Positions 48,247 to 57,859 of a DNA stretch of 64,000 bases are shown here, one piece after another. The DNA is from Cepaea nemoralis (lineage: Eukaryota; Mollusca; Gastropoda; Stylommatophora; Helicidae): positions 388,501 to 452,500 of the forward strand of contig JACEFZ010026865.1 of NCBI GenBank assembly GCA_014155875.1, written 5' to 3'. The stretch's first letter is position 1. The number at the start of each line of letters is the position of its first letter. A program made the position numbers and the translations under genes. The notes below the pieces were generated by a model. It made no database searches, was not told the DNA's origin, and was given only the letters and a program-made list of their open reading frames with translations.

Positions 48247-48515
48247 TCAGACCCTTTCCAAATAACATCTGGCTTGAAACAGGGTGATGCACTATCGCCG
48301 CTACTCTTCAATCTGGCTCTAGAGAAAGTTGTAAGGAAGGTAAAGGAGGAATGTGATATTGGAGGAACATCGAAGCTGCTTGGTTATGCAGATGATATAG
48401 ATATTATAGGGCAAATCAACGACTGGCAAGAGAGGGCCCACCAGAGAGACGAATGGAGATGGATTGTATCTGCAGCAAAGAACCTCAATGGCTCGGAACG
48501 CTGAAGAAGAAGAAG
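48247..48515 (+). mobile_element. LINE B derivative: internally deleted 269-bp copy, 12-bp TSD
   Basis: ATAATAAAGAAA flanks it at 48235-48246 and 48516-48527. The left part encodes KSDPFQITSGLKQGDALSPL to YADDIDIIG, nearly identical to 41884-42050. It then jumps directly at about 48413 to INDWQERAHQRDEWR and the 3' end with (GAA)n, skipping ~620 bp. The frame is open across the junction. TSD and tail show it was inserted as a unit by LINE machinery. Confidence 0.92.
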
Positions 48516-48617
48516 ATAATAAAGAAAGATGAAACCATGCCTCATCAGAGAAAATTGTTACATCGAGAGTTGACTCATCTTCTTTAACTAAAAATGCTTG
48601 AAACCATGTGGAGTAGT

Positions 48618-49076
48618 CTTCGTAGACCTAGATGGATAGGTCACATTAGGAGTATTGATGATGGTAGAATAGCAAAGGACATCTTTTTTGGTGAATTACA
48701 GATAGATAAAAAATCTAAGGTTGGCCTTTACTATGATACAAAGATGTGTGTAAGTGGGACATGATTGATACAGGCATTGGTTATGCACATTGGGAGCAAG
48801 TCGCAGAAGAACGTGGAGGGCAAATATCAGAAATGGAATAAAGACAAAGGAGAAAATGATTGTAGATTAGTCAAACACTGAGCGTGTCAGATGTAAGATG
48901 GTGTATGATGGTAGAAGTGACCATGTGTTCATATGCATCCACTGGAAGAACATTTACAGTGCAAATTGGTCTGTTCAATCACATTCGCTTCTGCCATGGG
49001 TTGTAGTTATTATTATGCCTTTTTGAAGCACAATGTAACAATCATTTGTCAAGATAGCAAAGTGCCAATGCAATGC
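48618..49076 (+). mobile_element. LINE 3' fragment in mariner 1, 12-bp TSD
   Basis: ATGTGGAGTAGT lies at 48606-48617 and 49077-49088. The insert starts with a RRPRWIGHIRSIDDGRIAKD frame (the 'GH..R.DDGR..K' block of RT LINE C-termini) and ends without an obvious tail. The second half is unreadable. Removing it rejoins mariner 1 homology. Confidence 0.75.
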
Positions 49077-49736
49077 ATGTGGAGTAGTTGACTCTGGATT
49101 GATTATCATACTCTTTTAGTTCAAACACAACAGAAATCCTGTATGGATGAAAATTGTTTAAGAATTTTATACACTCTGCTCACTGATGTTAACTTGTTGT
49201 GACATTTTCCTTAAGGATTTGCTTGCACTTTTCAGTATTCTGTCTTAGATATCTAGACATGTTTCTTCAGATATAGCAGGCCTACCAGATCGCGTAGCAT
49301 CTTCCACTTTTCCTGTAGCAAGAAACTTATTTAAGAAATTTCTAACCATAATGCGATAAGGAAGTTGTTTATCAGGAAATCTTCCTATAAATCTTTGAAC
49401 AACCATCTGTGTGTATCAACCGCCATTTAGAAACACTTGTTCAACCAAAAGAATTATTTCTCCCATTGATAAGACCATTATGTTTGAAGTGCAAAGAATT
49501 ACTCCAGCAGACGACAGCCATTCACTGCATTACTCCAGCAGACGACAGCCATTCGCTGCATATTGCTTCATGATGGACTGGAGCGCATTTTTTTTAATGG
49601 CGTCATGTACTTCATGTTTCAAATTTTTTCTACATACAAAGTGAGACTTTACAATCAGCTGGTAGAATTTCACATTATGATGTTGTATTTACAGTAAAAT
49701 GCTCCACTATTATGTCATTCCTAAAGTACATACAAG

Positions 49737-51550
49737 GGTCATCCAGTAAGTATCCAGATATTGTCAGGATAACACAAAGACAAAGGTGGTTAAATTTAGT
49801 AACTGCTCCAAAGTGAACAATATAAATCTGACACTAGGTGGTGGAATGAGCAAGTATATGCAGTTTTTCGTGCTTTGTTTTTCAGAATGGCATCAGACCA
49901 GTTGACTTCAGTGCAGGAACATATTGTGATGACATGTTTGGTGAAAGTAGGTTTAAAACCCGCTGAAATTCATTGTTAATTGGATTGTTTGTTTGGAGGA
50001 CAGACTGTAGCACGTTCATCAGTGTTTGAATGGTGTCAATGCTTTTGTGAAGGTCATGAATCTATTGAAGATGAGCCCTGTGAAGGTCAGCCAAAATGTG
50101 TCATTGTGAGTGAAGCCAAGACTTATAGAAAAATCAATTGAATTCAATGAAACACTCTACTTAGCCTTTGTCGACCAAGAAAAGGCATTTGATAGGGTAG
50201 ATAGAAACAAGCTGTGGGAAATCCTTAAACAATATGGAGTGAGTACACATCTAACAAACCTATGCAGAAGTTTATACAACAACAGTGAATGCATAGTGAG
50301 AGCAACTGGAGAACACTCAGAACCCTTCACCATAAGATCTGGAGTACGACAAGGTTGTGTCCTGTCCCCTCTCTTGTTCATAACATATATAGACAACATA
50401 TGTAAAGAAACCAGCCAAGCAGAGACAGCAAGAATACCGCACTGACGAGAACACAGAAGAAGAACCATCTGCAAATCTAACCATTAGAGAACTCCTGTTT
50501 GCGGACGACCAAGCACTAATAGCAAAATCAGAAGCTGAATTACAAGACCACATGAATAGTCTAAACGAAATGTGTAGGGAACATAACATGAAAATTAGCA
50601 CAAGCAAAACAGAGGTAATGACTATAACTAAAGAAGAACAAACAGCAACAATTCACCTAAACGAACATCCCTTGAAACAAGTAAAGAGCTTCAAGTACCT
50701 AGGAAGTATAATATCATCAAATGGCAGATCAGAAGACGAGATCGAAAATAGGTGCAATAAGGCAAACCAACTCATTGGACAAATGGCACCAATACTAAAG
50801 AACAAACATGTATCAATAACTACTAAGAAAGCACTTTACAACACAATCTTCCTACCAACTCTGTGCTACCAATGCCAAACCTGGACAATGACAGAAAAAG
50901 AGAAAAGAAAAATCACAACAACAGAAATGAGGTTTCTGAGAAGAATACTCAACGTATCAAGAAGAGATAAGATCAGAAATGAAGAAATCAGGACTAAAGT
51001 AGGGGTTAAAGCTGCTCTAGATTTTATTAGAAAGCAGCAAGTCAAATGGTTTGGCCATGCAAGTAGGCTACCAGTCAACAGCATGCCACAACAAGCAATG
51101 ATGTACAGACCAGATGGAAACAGAGGAAGAGGCCGACCACGTTGGACTGAGGGAATAACAGAATCCATGGGAATGTCGATATACGAAGCCCATAACCGGG
51201 CACTCTCACGAAGTTTATACTTCACCTCGACACCGCAAGGTACAAGAGGAACATGATGAGAAGAGAAGTGAGTGAAGCCATACACAGTTCTGAAAAGGTT
51301 GTTTCGGTTGATCGGTGGGTTATTGTACGCAAAATCACGAAGGCATCTGGAATAATAAAAAATCATATGGACATTATCATCAGGGATTACCGCGATTTTC
51401 ATAAATTTTTCTGTCATTGGGTGCTGAAACAACTGAATTTTATTTAAAGCAAGAAGAATAGTGAAGTACATCAAGTAGTACCTTCAATGGCTCAAGGACC
51501 AGCCAAAAGAATTTCAGGAACACAGAAGCTCTTAGACCAATGAGAAAAAT
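49737..51550 (+). mobile_element. mariner-like transposon 2, + strand, split by LINE D
   Basis: The left end at about 49737 begins CAAGGGTCATCCAGTAAGTA, mariner-terminus-like and next to a TA. The transposase N-terminus follows from 49889: MASDQLTSVQEHIVMTCLVK, SSVFEWCQCFCEGHESIEDE (HTH_48-type). After the LINE D insertion it resumes with SSEKVVSVDRWVIVRKITKA and a 'FCHWVLKQLNF' block, then stops at 51445. Only the N-terminal DNA-binding part remains, with stops. Confidence 0.78.
50119..51267 (+). mobile_element. LINE D, 5'-truncated, 13-bp TSD, inside mariner 2
   Basis: GTGAGTGAAGCCA lies at 50106-50118 and 51268-51280. RT starts within domain 3: YLAFVDQEKAFDRVDRNKLW, IRSGVRQGCVLSPLLF, then, after one frameshift near 50445, RELLFADDQALIAKS (catalytic FADD). 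The C-terminal region has VKSFKYLGSIISSNGRSEDE, RFLRRILNVSRRDKIR and NRGRGRPRWTEGI, to a stop at 51254. There is only one frameshift, so it is a young copy. The tail is short and purine-rich (GATGAGAAGAGAA). Confidence 0.92.
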
Positions 51551-51669
51551 GTCTTGCTGTGGCTAGTGACTGTGAGAAAAATAATACGGGTAATTTCAAT
51601 TCATCTCTCATTGTTATCTAGATATGAGATAAGTCGGGATACTTACTGGACGAACCTCGTAGATATACC

Positions 51670-53600
51670 GCATTGTCATTTCTCAAGTTGTTACACTGTC
51701 TTGTCATTTCTCTTTCTGTTATTCTGTTTTGTCGTTTCTCAAGATTTAATACTGCCGTGTCACTTCTCAACTAAATTGTTGCTCTGTCCTGTCATTTTTT
51801 AAGGTGGTACAATAACTAGCACTGTCCTGTCATGTTTCATGGTGTTATACTGTTGTTTCATTTCTCAAGATGTTACACTGTGTTGTCATTTCTCAAGATC
51901 TTACACTGTGTTGTCATTTCTCAAGTAAGTTGTTACACTGTCTTGTCATTTCTCAAGTAAGTTGTTACACTGTGTTGTCATTTCTCAAGTTGTTACACTG
52001 TCTTGTCATTTTTCAAGTTGTTACACTGTCTTGTCATTTCTCAAGTAAGTTGTTACACTGTGTTGTCATTTCTCATGTTGTTACACTGTGTTGTCATTTC
52101 TCAAGTTGTTACACCGTCTTGTCATTTCTCAAGTAAGTTGTTACACTGTGTTGTCATTTCTCAAGTTGTTACACTGTCTTGTCATTTCTAAAGTAAGCTG
52201 TTACACTGTATTGTCATTTCTCAAGTCGTTACACTGTCTTGTCATTTCTTAAGTAAGTTGTTGCACTATCTTGTCATTTCTTAAGTAAGTTGTTCCACTA
52301 TCTTGTCATCTCTCAAGTATGTTGTTATTCTGTGTTGTCATTTTTTCAAGTAAGTTGTTACACTATTTTGTCATCTCTCAAGTATGTTGTTACACTGTGT
52401 TGTCATTTTTCAAGTAAGTTGTTCACACTATCTTGTCATCTCTCAAGTATGTTGTTACTCTGTGTTGTCATTTTTTCAAGTAAGTTGTTACACTATCTTG
52501 TCATCTCTCAAGTATGTTGTTACTCTGTGTTGTCATTTTTTCAAGTAAGTTGTTACACTATCTTGTCATGTTTTCAAGTAAGTTGTTACACTATCTTGTC
52601 ATCTCTCAAGTTGTTACACTATCTTGTCATCTCTCAGGTTGTTACACTGTCTTGCCATCTCTCAAGTATGTTGTTACTCTGTGTTTTTCAAGTAAGTTGT
52701 TACACTATCTTGTCATCTCTCAAGTATGTTGTTACACTGTGTTGTCATTTTTCAAGTAAGTTGTTACACTATCTTGTCATCTCTCAAGTATGTTGTTACT
52801 ATGTGTTGTAATTTTTCAAGTAAGTTGTTACACTATCTTGTCATCTCTCAAGTATGTTGTTACTCTGTATTGTTATTTTTTCAAGTAAGATGTTATACTA
52901 TCTTGTCATCTCTCAAGTATGTTGTTACTCTGTGTTGTCATTTTTTCAAGTAAGTTGTTACACTATCTTGTCATCTTTCAAGTATGTTGTTACTCTATGT
53001 TGTCATTTTTTTAAGTAATTTGTTACACTATCTTGTCATCTCTCAAGTTGTTACACCATCTTGTCATCTCTCAAGTTGTTACACTGTCTTGTCATCTCTC
53101 AAGTATGTTGTTACTCTGTGTTGTCATTTTTCAAGTAAGTTGTTACACTATCTTGTCATCTCTCAAGTATGTTGTTACACCGTGTTGTCATTTTTTCAAG
53201 TAAGTTGTTACACTATCTTGTCATCTCTCAAGTATGTTGTTACTCTGTGTTGTCATTTTTTCAAGTAAGTTGTTACACTATCTTGTCATCTCTCAAGTAT
53301 GTTGTTACTCTGTGTTGTCATTTTTTCAAGTAAGTTGTTACACTATCTTGTCATCTCTCAAGTATGTTGTTACACTGTGTTGTAATTTTTCAAGTAAGTT
53401 GTTACACTATCTTGTCATCTTTCAAGTATGTTGCTACTCTGTGTTGTCATTTTTCAAGTAAGTTTTTACACTATCTTGTCATCTCTCAAGTTGTTACACT
53501 ATCTTGTCATCTCTCAGGTTGTTACACTGTCTTGTCATCTCTCAAGTATGTTGTTACTCTGTGTTATCATTTTTCAAGTAAGTTGTTACACTATCTTGTT
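51670..53600. repeat. ~31-bp minisatellite with higher-order structure
   Basis: The unit type is TTGTCATTTCTCAAGTAAGT + TGTTACACTG. From about 52310 on, two variants alternate: one with CAAGTATGTTGTTACTCTGT and TTTTTTC, the other with CAAGTAAGTTGTTACACTAT and CATCTCTC. This makes a ~62-bp higher-order unit. It ends about 75 bp before the CUB 3 'a' exon. Frames of LLHYLVISQV type are artefacts. Confidence 0.95.
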
Positions 53601-53673
53601 TCTTCTCTAAGTACCTTATGACTTGTGTTTTGTTTACAGAACATTACACACATGTGTCTCTTTTGTTTCACAG

Positions 53674-53855
53674 ATTGCAACAATCATCTGACAGGCATCA
53701 GTGGAGTTATCGAGAGCCCTAACTTCCCTAGCCCTTACAATCATCAGACCAACTGTACCTGGGTCTTAAAAGCCCCAAGAGGGAATAGAATCAATGTCAC
53801 GTTTGCTGCTTTCAGATTGCGTAGCCACTCACACTGTCAATCTGATTTTTTACAG
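53674..53855 (+). CDS. Exon of cubilin-like CUB gene: CUB 3, first half ('a' exon)
   Basis: This encodes (D)CNNHLTGISGVIESPNFP, SPYNHQTNCTWVLKAPRG, INVTFAAFRL and SHCQSDFLQ. It is a CUB N-terminal half with three cysteines and the G.I.SPNFP motif. The acceptor is TTTCACAG, the donor CAG|GTTAGT; phases are 1 in and 0 out. An alternative acceptor at 53638 (TTTACAG) would add an in-frame-breaking extension and is not chosen. F.DFD, part of the usual calcium site, is replaced by FAAFRL, so this CUB probably lacks calcium binding. Confidence 0.93.
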
Positions 53856-53989
53856 GTTAGTACATCTCCTAATTGACTTGATTGTCTTGGTTGGATAGTC
53901 ACTCAAACTTGTTAATTTGAACATTTTCTGGTTAGTCTGATCTATTTTGTGTGTGCGTTGAACTCAATCATAGTTCATACACTTGCTAC

Positions 53990-54110
53990 TACTAATTCTA
54001 GTGCACTGACCTGATACTTTGCATGTGGATTAGCTTCCCCTATTACTAGTGCTCCTTGCCATCAGGTGAACCCACTTCGACTTCAGAGGTAGTCTGTCTG
54101 TTAATTTACT
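53990..54110. repeat. Dispersed repeat shared with 62085-62195
   Basis: Both contain TTGCATGTGGATTAGCTT(T/C)CCCTATTA, CGCCATCAGG(C/T)GAACCCACT and GACTTCAGAGGT, in the same order. Each is followed within ~250 bp by minus-strand LINE-like sequence. Confidence 0.75.
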
Positions 54111-54369
54111 TTCTTTTTTTATGTGGATTGGATACTTGCTCAAACTTGTCAATTTAACTATTTACAATTGATTTTCTGTTTCATTTTCCTACCTGGTCAT
54201 GTTGAGTGGCAAGTAGCATAGTCTTAGTGAGTATGGTGTCCAAGTGTGACTGACAGATAGGTATGGGTTTAAATCCAGATGAACATTTAATAAAAACTTC
54301 TCAAGATTCCTGGTTAGTGGATCTGACACCTTGCTTTCTCAGATAATTGTGACAAAATTGGAGAAGTGA

Positions 54370-54830
54370 AATATTACATCATCATCATGTGCCAAGCTAA
54401 TAAGCATGGTCAGTCATAGTTCGTCGTCTCACACAACCACCATAGTCTTGGATTAGGTCTTGTCTTTTTGTTCTGATTATGCCATGTAGTCAGGCCATCC
54501 AGGTATTTATCTCATTGTCCTCCTATTGCTCTTTTACCAGTTATCACAGAGATTTTAAGTTCTTTTCGCCTTATAACATGCCCAGATAATCTTCAGTCTA
54601 CATCTGATTTCTCTCATGAGTTTAGTCTTCATTTGTTTCTTGTCAGACATTCTTATTCGTTTTCTTGTCTGTCCAGGGTATGTTTCATTTTCCCCAGAAT
54701 CATATTTTCATGGCCATTATATGTTTGTCAGCTCATTGTCCATGTTTCACATGCATAAAACAGTATAGGTTCTATACAGTATTTCAGAACTCTTTGTCTT
54801 GCTGCAGTTAACAGCATTTTATTTCTGTTA
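54370..54830 (-). mobile_element. Decayed LINE 3' fragment with LINE A-type tail, minus strand
   Basis: It starts with the reverse tail CATCATCATCATGTGCC. Further sequence ('GTCTTGTCTTTTTGTTCTGA', 'TCATTGTCCATGTTTCACATGC') resembles reverse LINE C-terminal coding but has no clean frame. Confidence 0.5.
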
Positions 54831-54940
54831 TATCTTAATTCATAATCCAGCGAACCGCTTTGGAAACAGCTGTGGACAATTGTGTGAGTGTCACTCATTC
54901 AGTAAGCAATGGCAAACTGTTAAAAACATTAGTTTCAGAT

Positions 54941-55195
54941 CCTTTACAGGACGTCACAGTCAACCCCAGAGTTTTTTGCTGTTTGTGATCTCTTGGCAAG
55001 TTTACATTCAGTAGTCAGCCATTGCTTTCTGAACGACTGGCACCCATACCATTTTGTAAAAAAAACCAATGTAAGGCGAACTGTGCCTGTAACCCATTTG
55101 CCACGGAGCCAACTTACTACTGAACATAAACTTGTCAAGAAATCACAAACAGCAAACATATGCTGGGGTTGACTGTGACATCCTGCAAAGTATAT
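54941..55195. repeat. Inverted duplication (foldback) of SINE S2 body
   Basis: The left arm (54945-55025, GTCACAGTCAACCCCAGAG, TTGCTGTTTGTGAT, CAAGTTTACATTCAGTAGT) is the reverse complement of the right arm (55118-55190, ACTACTGAACATAAACTTG, AATCACAAACAGCAAA, GGGGTTGACTGTGAC). Arms are about 75 bp with a spacer of about 90 bp. Confidence 0.85.
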
Positions 55196-55199
55196 GCAA

Positions 55200-55530
55200 C
55201 TTAAAAACTTGGCCCTGCCCTATCTTACACAAGACTATTCTAGTGGGCACATGGGCTTAATTACTTTGGAATTATGCCGCACAATGGCGTGAACTCTTAT
55301 CCTCAACCATGCTGACCTGCATGGGATTAATGACTAGGAAATGATACTGACTATGACATGGACCCAGTCAGACAAGAGTTCAGTACCTGCACTTGCTGCT
55401 TGCTGTGGCAAGGTAAGCCTGGCTACTTATGCCTCTGTGCAGTCAAGCCTCAAAAGTGATGGTTCTGGCTCTTGACATATCCACAGTAGATTCGTGCTGA
55501 GAGATTTGTCTTGTTTTATTTTTGGGCCAC
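55200..55530. other. Intronic stretch, nothing recognised
   Basis: No coding or repeat homology seen within the window. Confidence 0.35.
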
Positions 55531-55541
55531 CATTGTCATAG

Positions 55542-55790
55542 CGCCGGTCTCCCTGGCAAAGGGGTTAACGACTTTCTCTGTAATCCCGTATATCCATGTG
55601 GGAAACACAGCTGCGTGAGATTCGGCAGCAGATCGCGTCACTTTGGTTACTTACGGAGTGTGTGAGCCGGTCGCTCAGAAAGCAATGACAAACTACTGAG
55701 TGTAATCTTACCAAGAACATCAGCAGCAGCTGAAAAATGCTGGTGTTGACTGCAACATCATGTAAGGGATATGCACCTTTTAAAAAAAAA
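55542..55790 (+). mobile_element. SINE S2, complete copy with 10-bp TSD and poly-A
   Basis: ATTGTCATAG flanks it at 55532-55541 and 55791-55800. The tRNA-like head CGCCGGTCTCCCTGGCAAAG (A box) is followed by a weaker B-box region. The body has GTCGCTCAGAAAGCAATGAC and GCTGGTGTTGACTGCAACAT. The 3' end is TTTTAAAAAAAAA. This is the best S2 copy in the window (249 bp). The A-tail differs from the S1 and LINE B GAA tail, so it probably uses a different LINE. Confidence 0.9.
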
Positions 55791-55800
55791 ATTGTCATAG

Positions 55801-56215
55801 TGAATTCTTATTCTGATCTCCACAAGGAAACATCCATTAGATGTTATGACTGTTCCGAGACAGTTGTACCAATTCACTTGTGGAAGAATGTTCCCATTTA
55901 CTTGTGTGTTAAGTTGTGGTATTTCCTTCTTCTTTAAATGATCCTAACCTGTGGGGCATGCTAGTGAAGCTGATTGGGAATTGTGCAAATAATGTCAAGA
56001 GCACTGTCAGGAGGAGGTTCTGTGCTCAGGCTCTTCACCTGCTAAGTGAGGAAATGACTGGCCTTCTATTCCTCCACACATTTAGGCCTACACAATGGGA
56101 TGGCCATATCACATCACAGACCCAGAGTGGGAAACTGCTTCAGGACAGATATTTACACAATGTTATGATGAAATGTAAACTCCAAAACTCTGAATTGTGC
56201 TGGGAAATGGGCAGT
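55801..56215. other. Intronic stretch, nothing recognised
   Basis: A 157-codon open frame crossing 55916-56389 has no recognisable domain and runs into a reverse LINE A end. It is considered chance. Confidence 0.4.
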
Positions 56216-56220
56216 AGAAT

Positions 56221-56470
56221 GTTATCATCATCATGTGCCTTGCCAGCTGGCGTAGGTGTTCCATGTTTCTCCACAGATCTGGGTCCTTGGCGTTCTGGGT
56301 CAATTTTGCTGATGATGTTCCTCCATGCCACCGTCTCAATCCACCCAGCAGCATTTCTCTTGGTCTGTTTCTGTGTCTTCTCTCACTGATCAGTTATCTT
56401 GATATTCACCAGTGCTGTCTTCTCATCACATGACCAAAGAATGCTGATTGTCTCTTTCTGATAGCTGTAT
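56221..56470 (-). mobile_element. LINE A 3' end fragment, minus strand
   Basis: The reverse tail TTATCATCATCATGTGCC is followed by the reverse of the DLW/WRNME-like region and 'GRLRRWHGGTSS' (minus-strand frame LLGGLRRWHGGTSSAKLTQ). It is homologous to the end at 61253. Confidence 0.8.
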
Positions 56471-56486
56471 ATAATGTTCTGGTAAT

Positions 56487-56580
56487 CCACATGCACAAAT
56501 CAGTCCAGTGCATCCCTTAGTATTGGCAACTACTAGTAGTAGTACTACCATGTGTATGGACTATGCTTGAGTTCAGAGCA
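56487..56580. repeat. Dispersed repeat shared with 46805-46880
   Basis: Same word order as the copy at 46805, with a TAGTAGTAGTA expansion at 56533. It lies 50 bp upstream of the CUB 3 'b' exon. Confidence 0.7.
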
Positions 56581-56633
56581 AGAGAACTGACAGAAAGAGA
56601 GACTACCACAACATTGCCATCTCATGATTTCAG

Positions 56634-56793
56634 ATTCGAGATGGAGGTGACTCCAGTGCTAGGGAGCTGACAACTCTGTGTGGCAGCACCATCCCTGATC
56701 CACTACAGTCAAGAAGCAGTCTGATGTGGCTTCACTTTGTCACAGTTACGTCTGCTGCACATGAAGGATTCCGACTTGAGTGGCTAGTAGATG
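56634..56793 (+). CDS. Exon of cubilin-like CUB gene: CUB 3, second half ('b' exon)
   Basis: This reads IRDGGDSSARELTTLCGSTI, then PDPLQSRSSLMWLHFVT and AAHEGFRLEWLVDG. It is a CUB C-terminal half with IRDG, cysteine 4 (LCG), the SLMWLHF strand and the terminal GFRLEW strand. It enters at phase 0 after GATTTCAG, matching 53855. It exits at phase 1 at GATG|GTGAGT, joining 61583 (Gly-Cys). The exon's last ~30 bp plus donor are repeated three more times downstream (52-bp unit). Only the first donor keeps the frame; any later one runs into TGA at once. Confidence 0.94.
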
Positions 56794-56955
56794 GTGAGTG
56801 ATTGACGTCTGCATGAAGGATTCCCACTTGAGTGACTGGTAGATGGTGAGTGATTGACGTCTGCATGAAGGATTCCCACTTGAGTGGCTGGTAGATGGTG
56901 AGTGATTGACGTTTGCATGAAGGATTCCCACTTGAGTGGCTAGTAGATGGTGAGT
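56794..56955 (+). repeat. 52-bp tandem repeat of exon 3' end plus splice donor
   Basis: Donors GTGAGT start at 56794, 56846, 56898 and 56950, exactly 52 bp apart. Each is preceded by GTAGATG and by a copy of the last coding bases (GATTCC(C/G)ACTTGAGTGGCT). The copies carry C where the true exon has G (Pro for Arg). Confidence 0.93.
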
Positions 56956-56999
56956 GATTGTCTGTACCGTCGATTTGACTGTGTATAGGTTTGTATGAA

Positions 57000-57855
57000 G
57001 TTGGTCGTTTATGGATGTGATACTTTCGCACTGTCTGTGTCGTTATTCCATAAGATGATATAACACACTTTTCGCCTCTGTGGTTATGATGTTACTTATG
57101 ACACATTCTCTGTTGTACCGTTCAGAAGTATGAAAAAACAGATTTTACTTTCTTTCTTGCTCACCTCATTCAGTCGGAGAGCAGTCTACTTTTACTCTCT
57201 CTTTCACATGATTCAAATCATACAACCGGAGAGCCACCCACTTTTACTCTCTGTCATGTTCTTGCATACATAGAAATCTTGGCTCGCAGTCTGAGACAGA
57301 GGTAAACAAGCGCACGCTTACAAGATAGCATTCGTACGAACAGTCGTTGTGAATTAAGATACTTTTAATCAATACTAATGTACACACAAGCAATCTCACA
57401 GAGAATGCGCTTTATCACCACGTAACAATCACAGTGTTCTCACACCCTGATTTTATGTACAACGCATTCACTGACCATCAGTACACACTCGCTTTTCATA
57501 CTTGCCATCTCAATCACAGTTAAATCAAATCTATAAGCTCATACACTCCTGCTATCAAAATGATACATTCAGTAATCACAGCCACAACTCTATGTCCGTC
57601 CGTGTCGCAATCTCCTAACCCGTCTGCCTAATTTAGGGACGCTCATCCAGATCATGGATCCCTACATCCCGTGAATCCCATGATCCTTGGTGTGGTCCGA
57701 TGGACACGAGTCTGGCCCGAGTACATGTTTGCCTGTACCAGACACAAACAGCTCTGACCTTTCTTAGTGTATGAAATGGAAACAAATAGGTATTTTAAAC
57801 TCCTGCGAGAAAAAACGTACTGAACATCACAACGTTGCACATACCTTACAAGGAG
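57000..57855. other. Intronic stretch, nothing recognised
   Basis: Two related blocks with TCACCTCATTCAGTCGGAGAG and 'TACAACCGGAGAGCCACCCA' followed by CTTTTACTCTCT (57165-57262) form a short imperfect duplication. Otherwise unique. Confidence 0.4.
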
Positions 57856-57859
57856 ATCC

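Larger units (their letters stand above)
47720..49660 (-). mobile_element. mariner/Tc1-like transposon 1, minus strand, split by two insertions
   Basis: Minus-strand order: the helix-turn-helix region around 49400-49200 (QRFIGRFPDKQLPYRIMVRN, GKVEDATRSGRPAISEE), the second HTH (KSLRKMSQQVNISEQSV), and the DDE region. In the DDE region, VTIFSDEAWFHL-like sequence lies near 48550, MIGPIFLKNTIN at 48154, and VWLQQDGAIAHTARASL at 48040, which carries the second catalytic Asp. The end is NNVHTIDDLKEAIRITIQRI near 47850. Stops and frameshifts show decay. The two later insertions (48247-48515, 48618-49076) drop out to restore homology. Terminal repeats were not confirmed. Confidence 0.8.

Noticed and set aside
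51670..53600. CRISPR-like array of ~31-bp units
   Set aside because: No unique spacers: units are contiguous and the genome is eukaryotic. Same reasoning for 38890-40075 and 59830-61490.
55916..56389. 157-codon frame as a host exon
   Set aside because: It runs without a boundary into a reverse-oriented LINE A 3' end and has no recognised domain.
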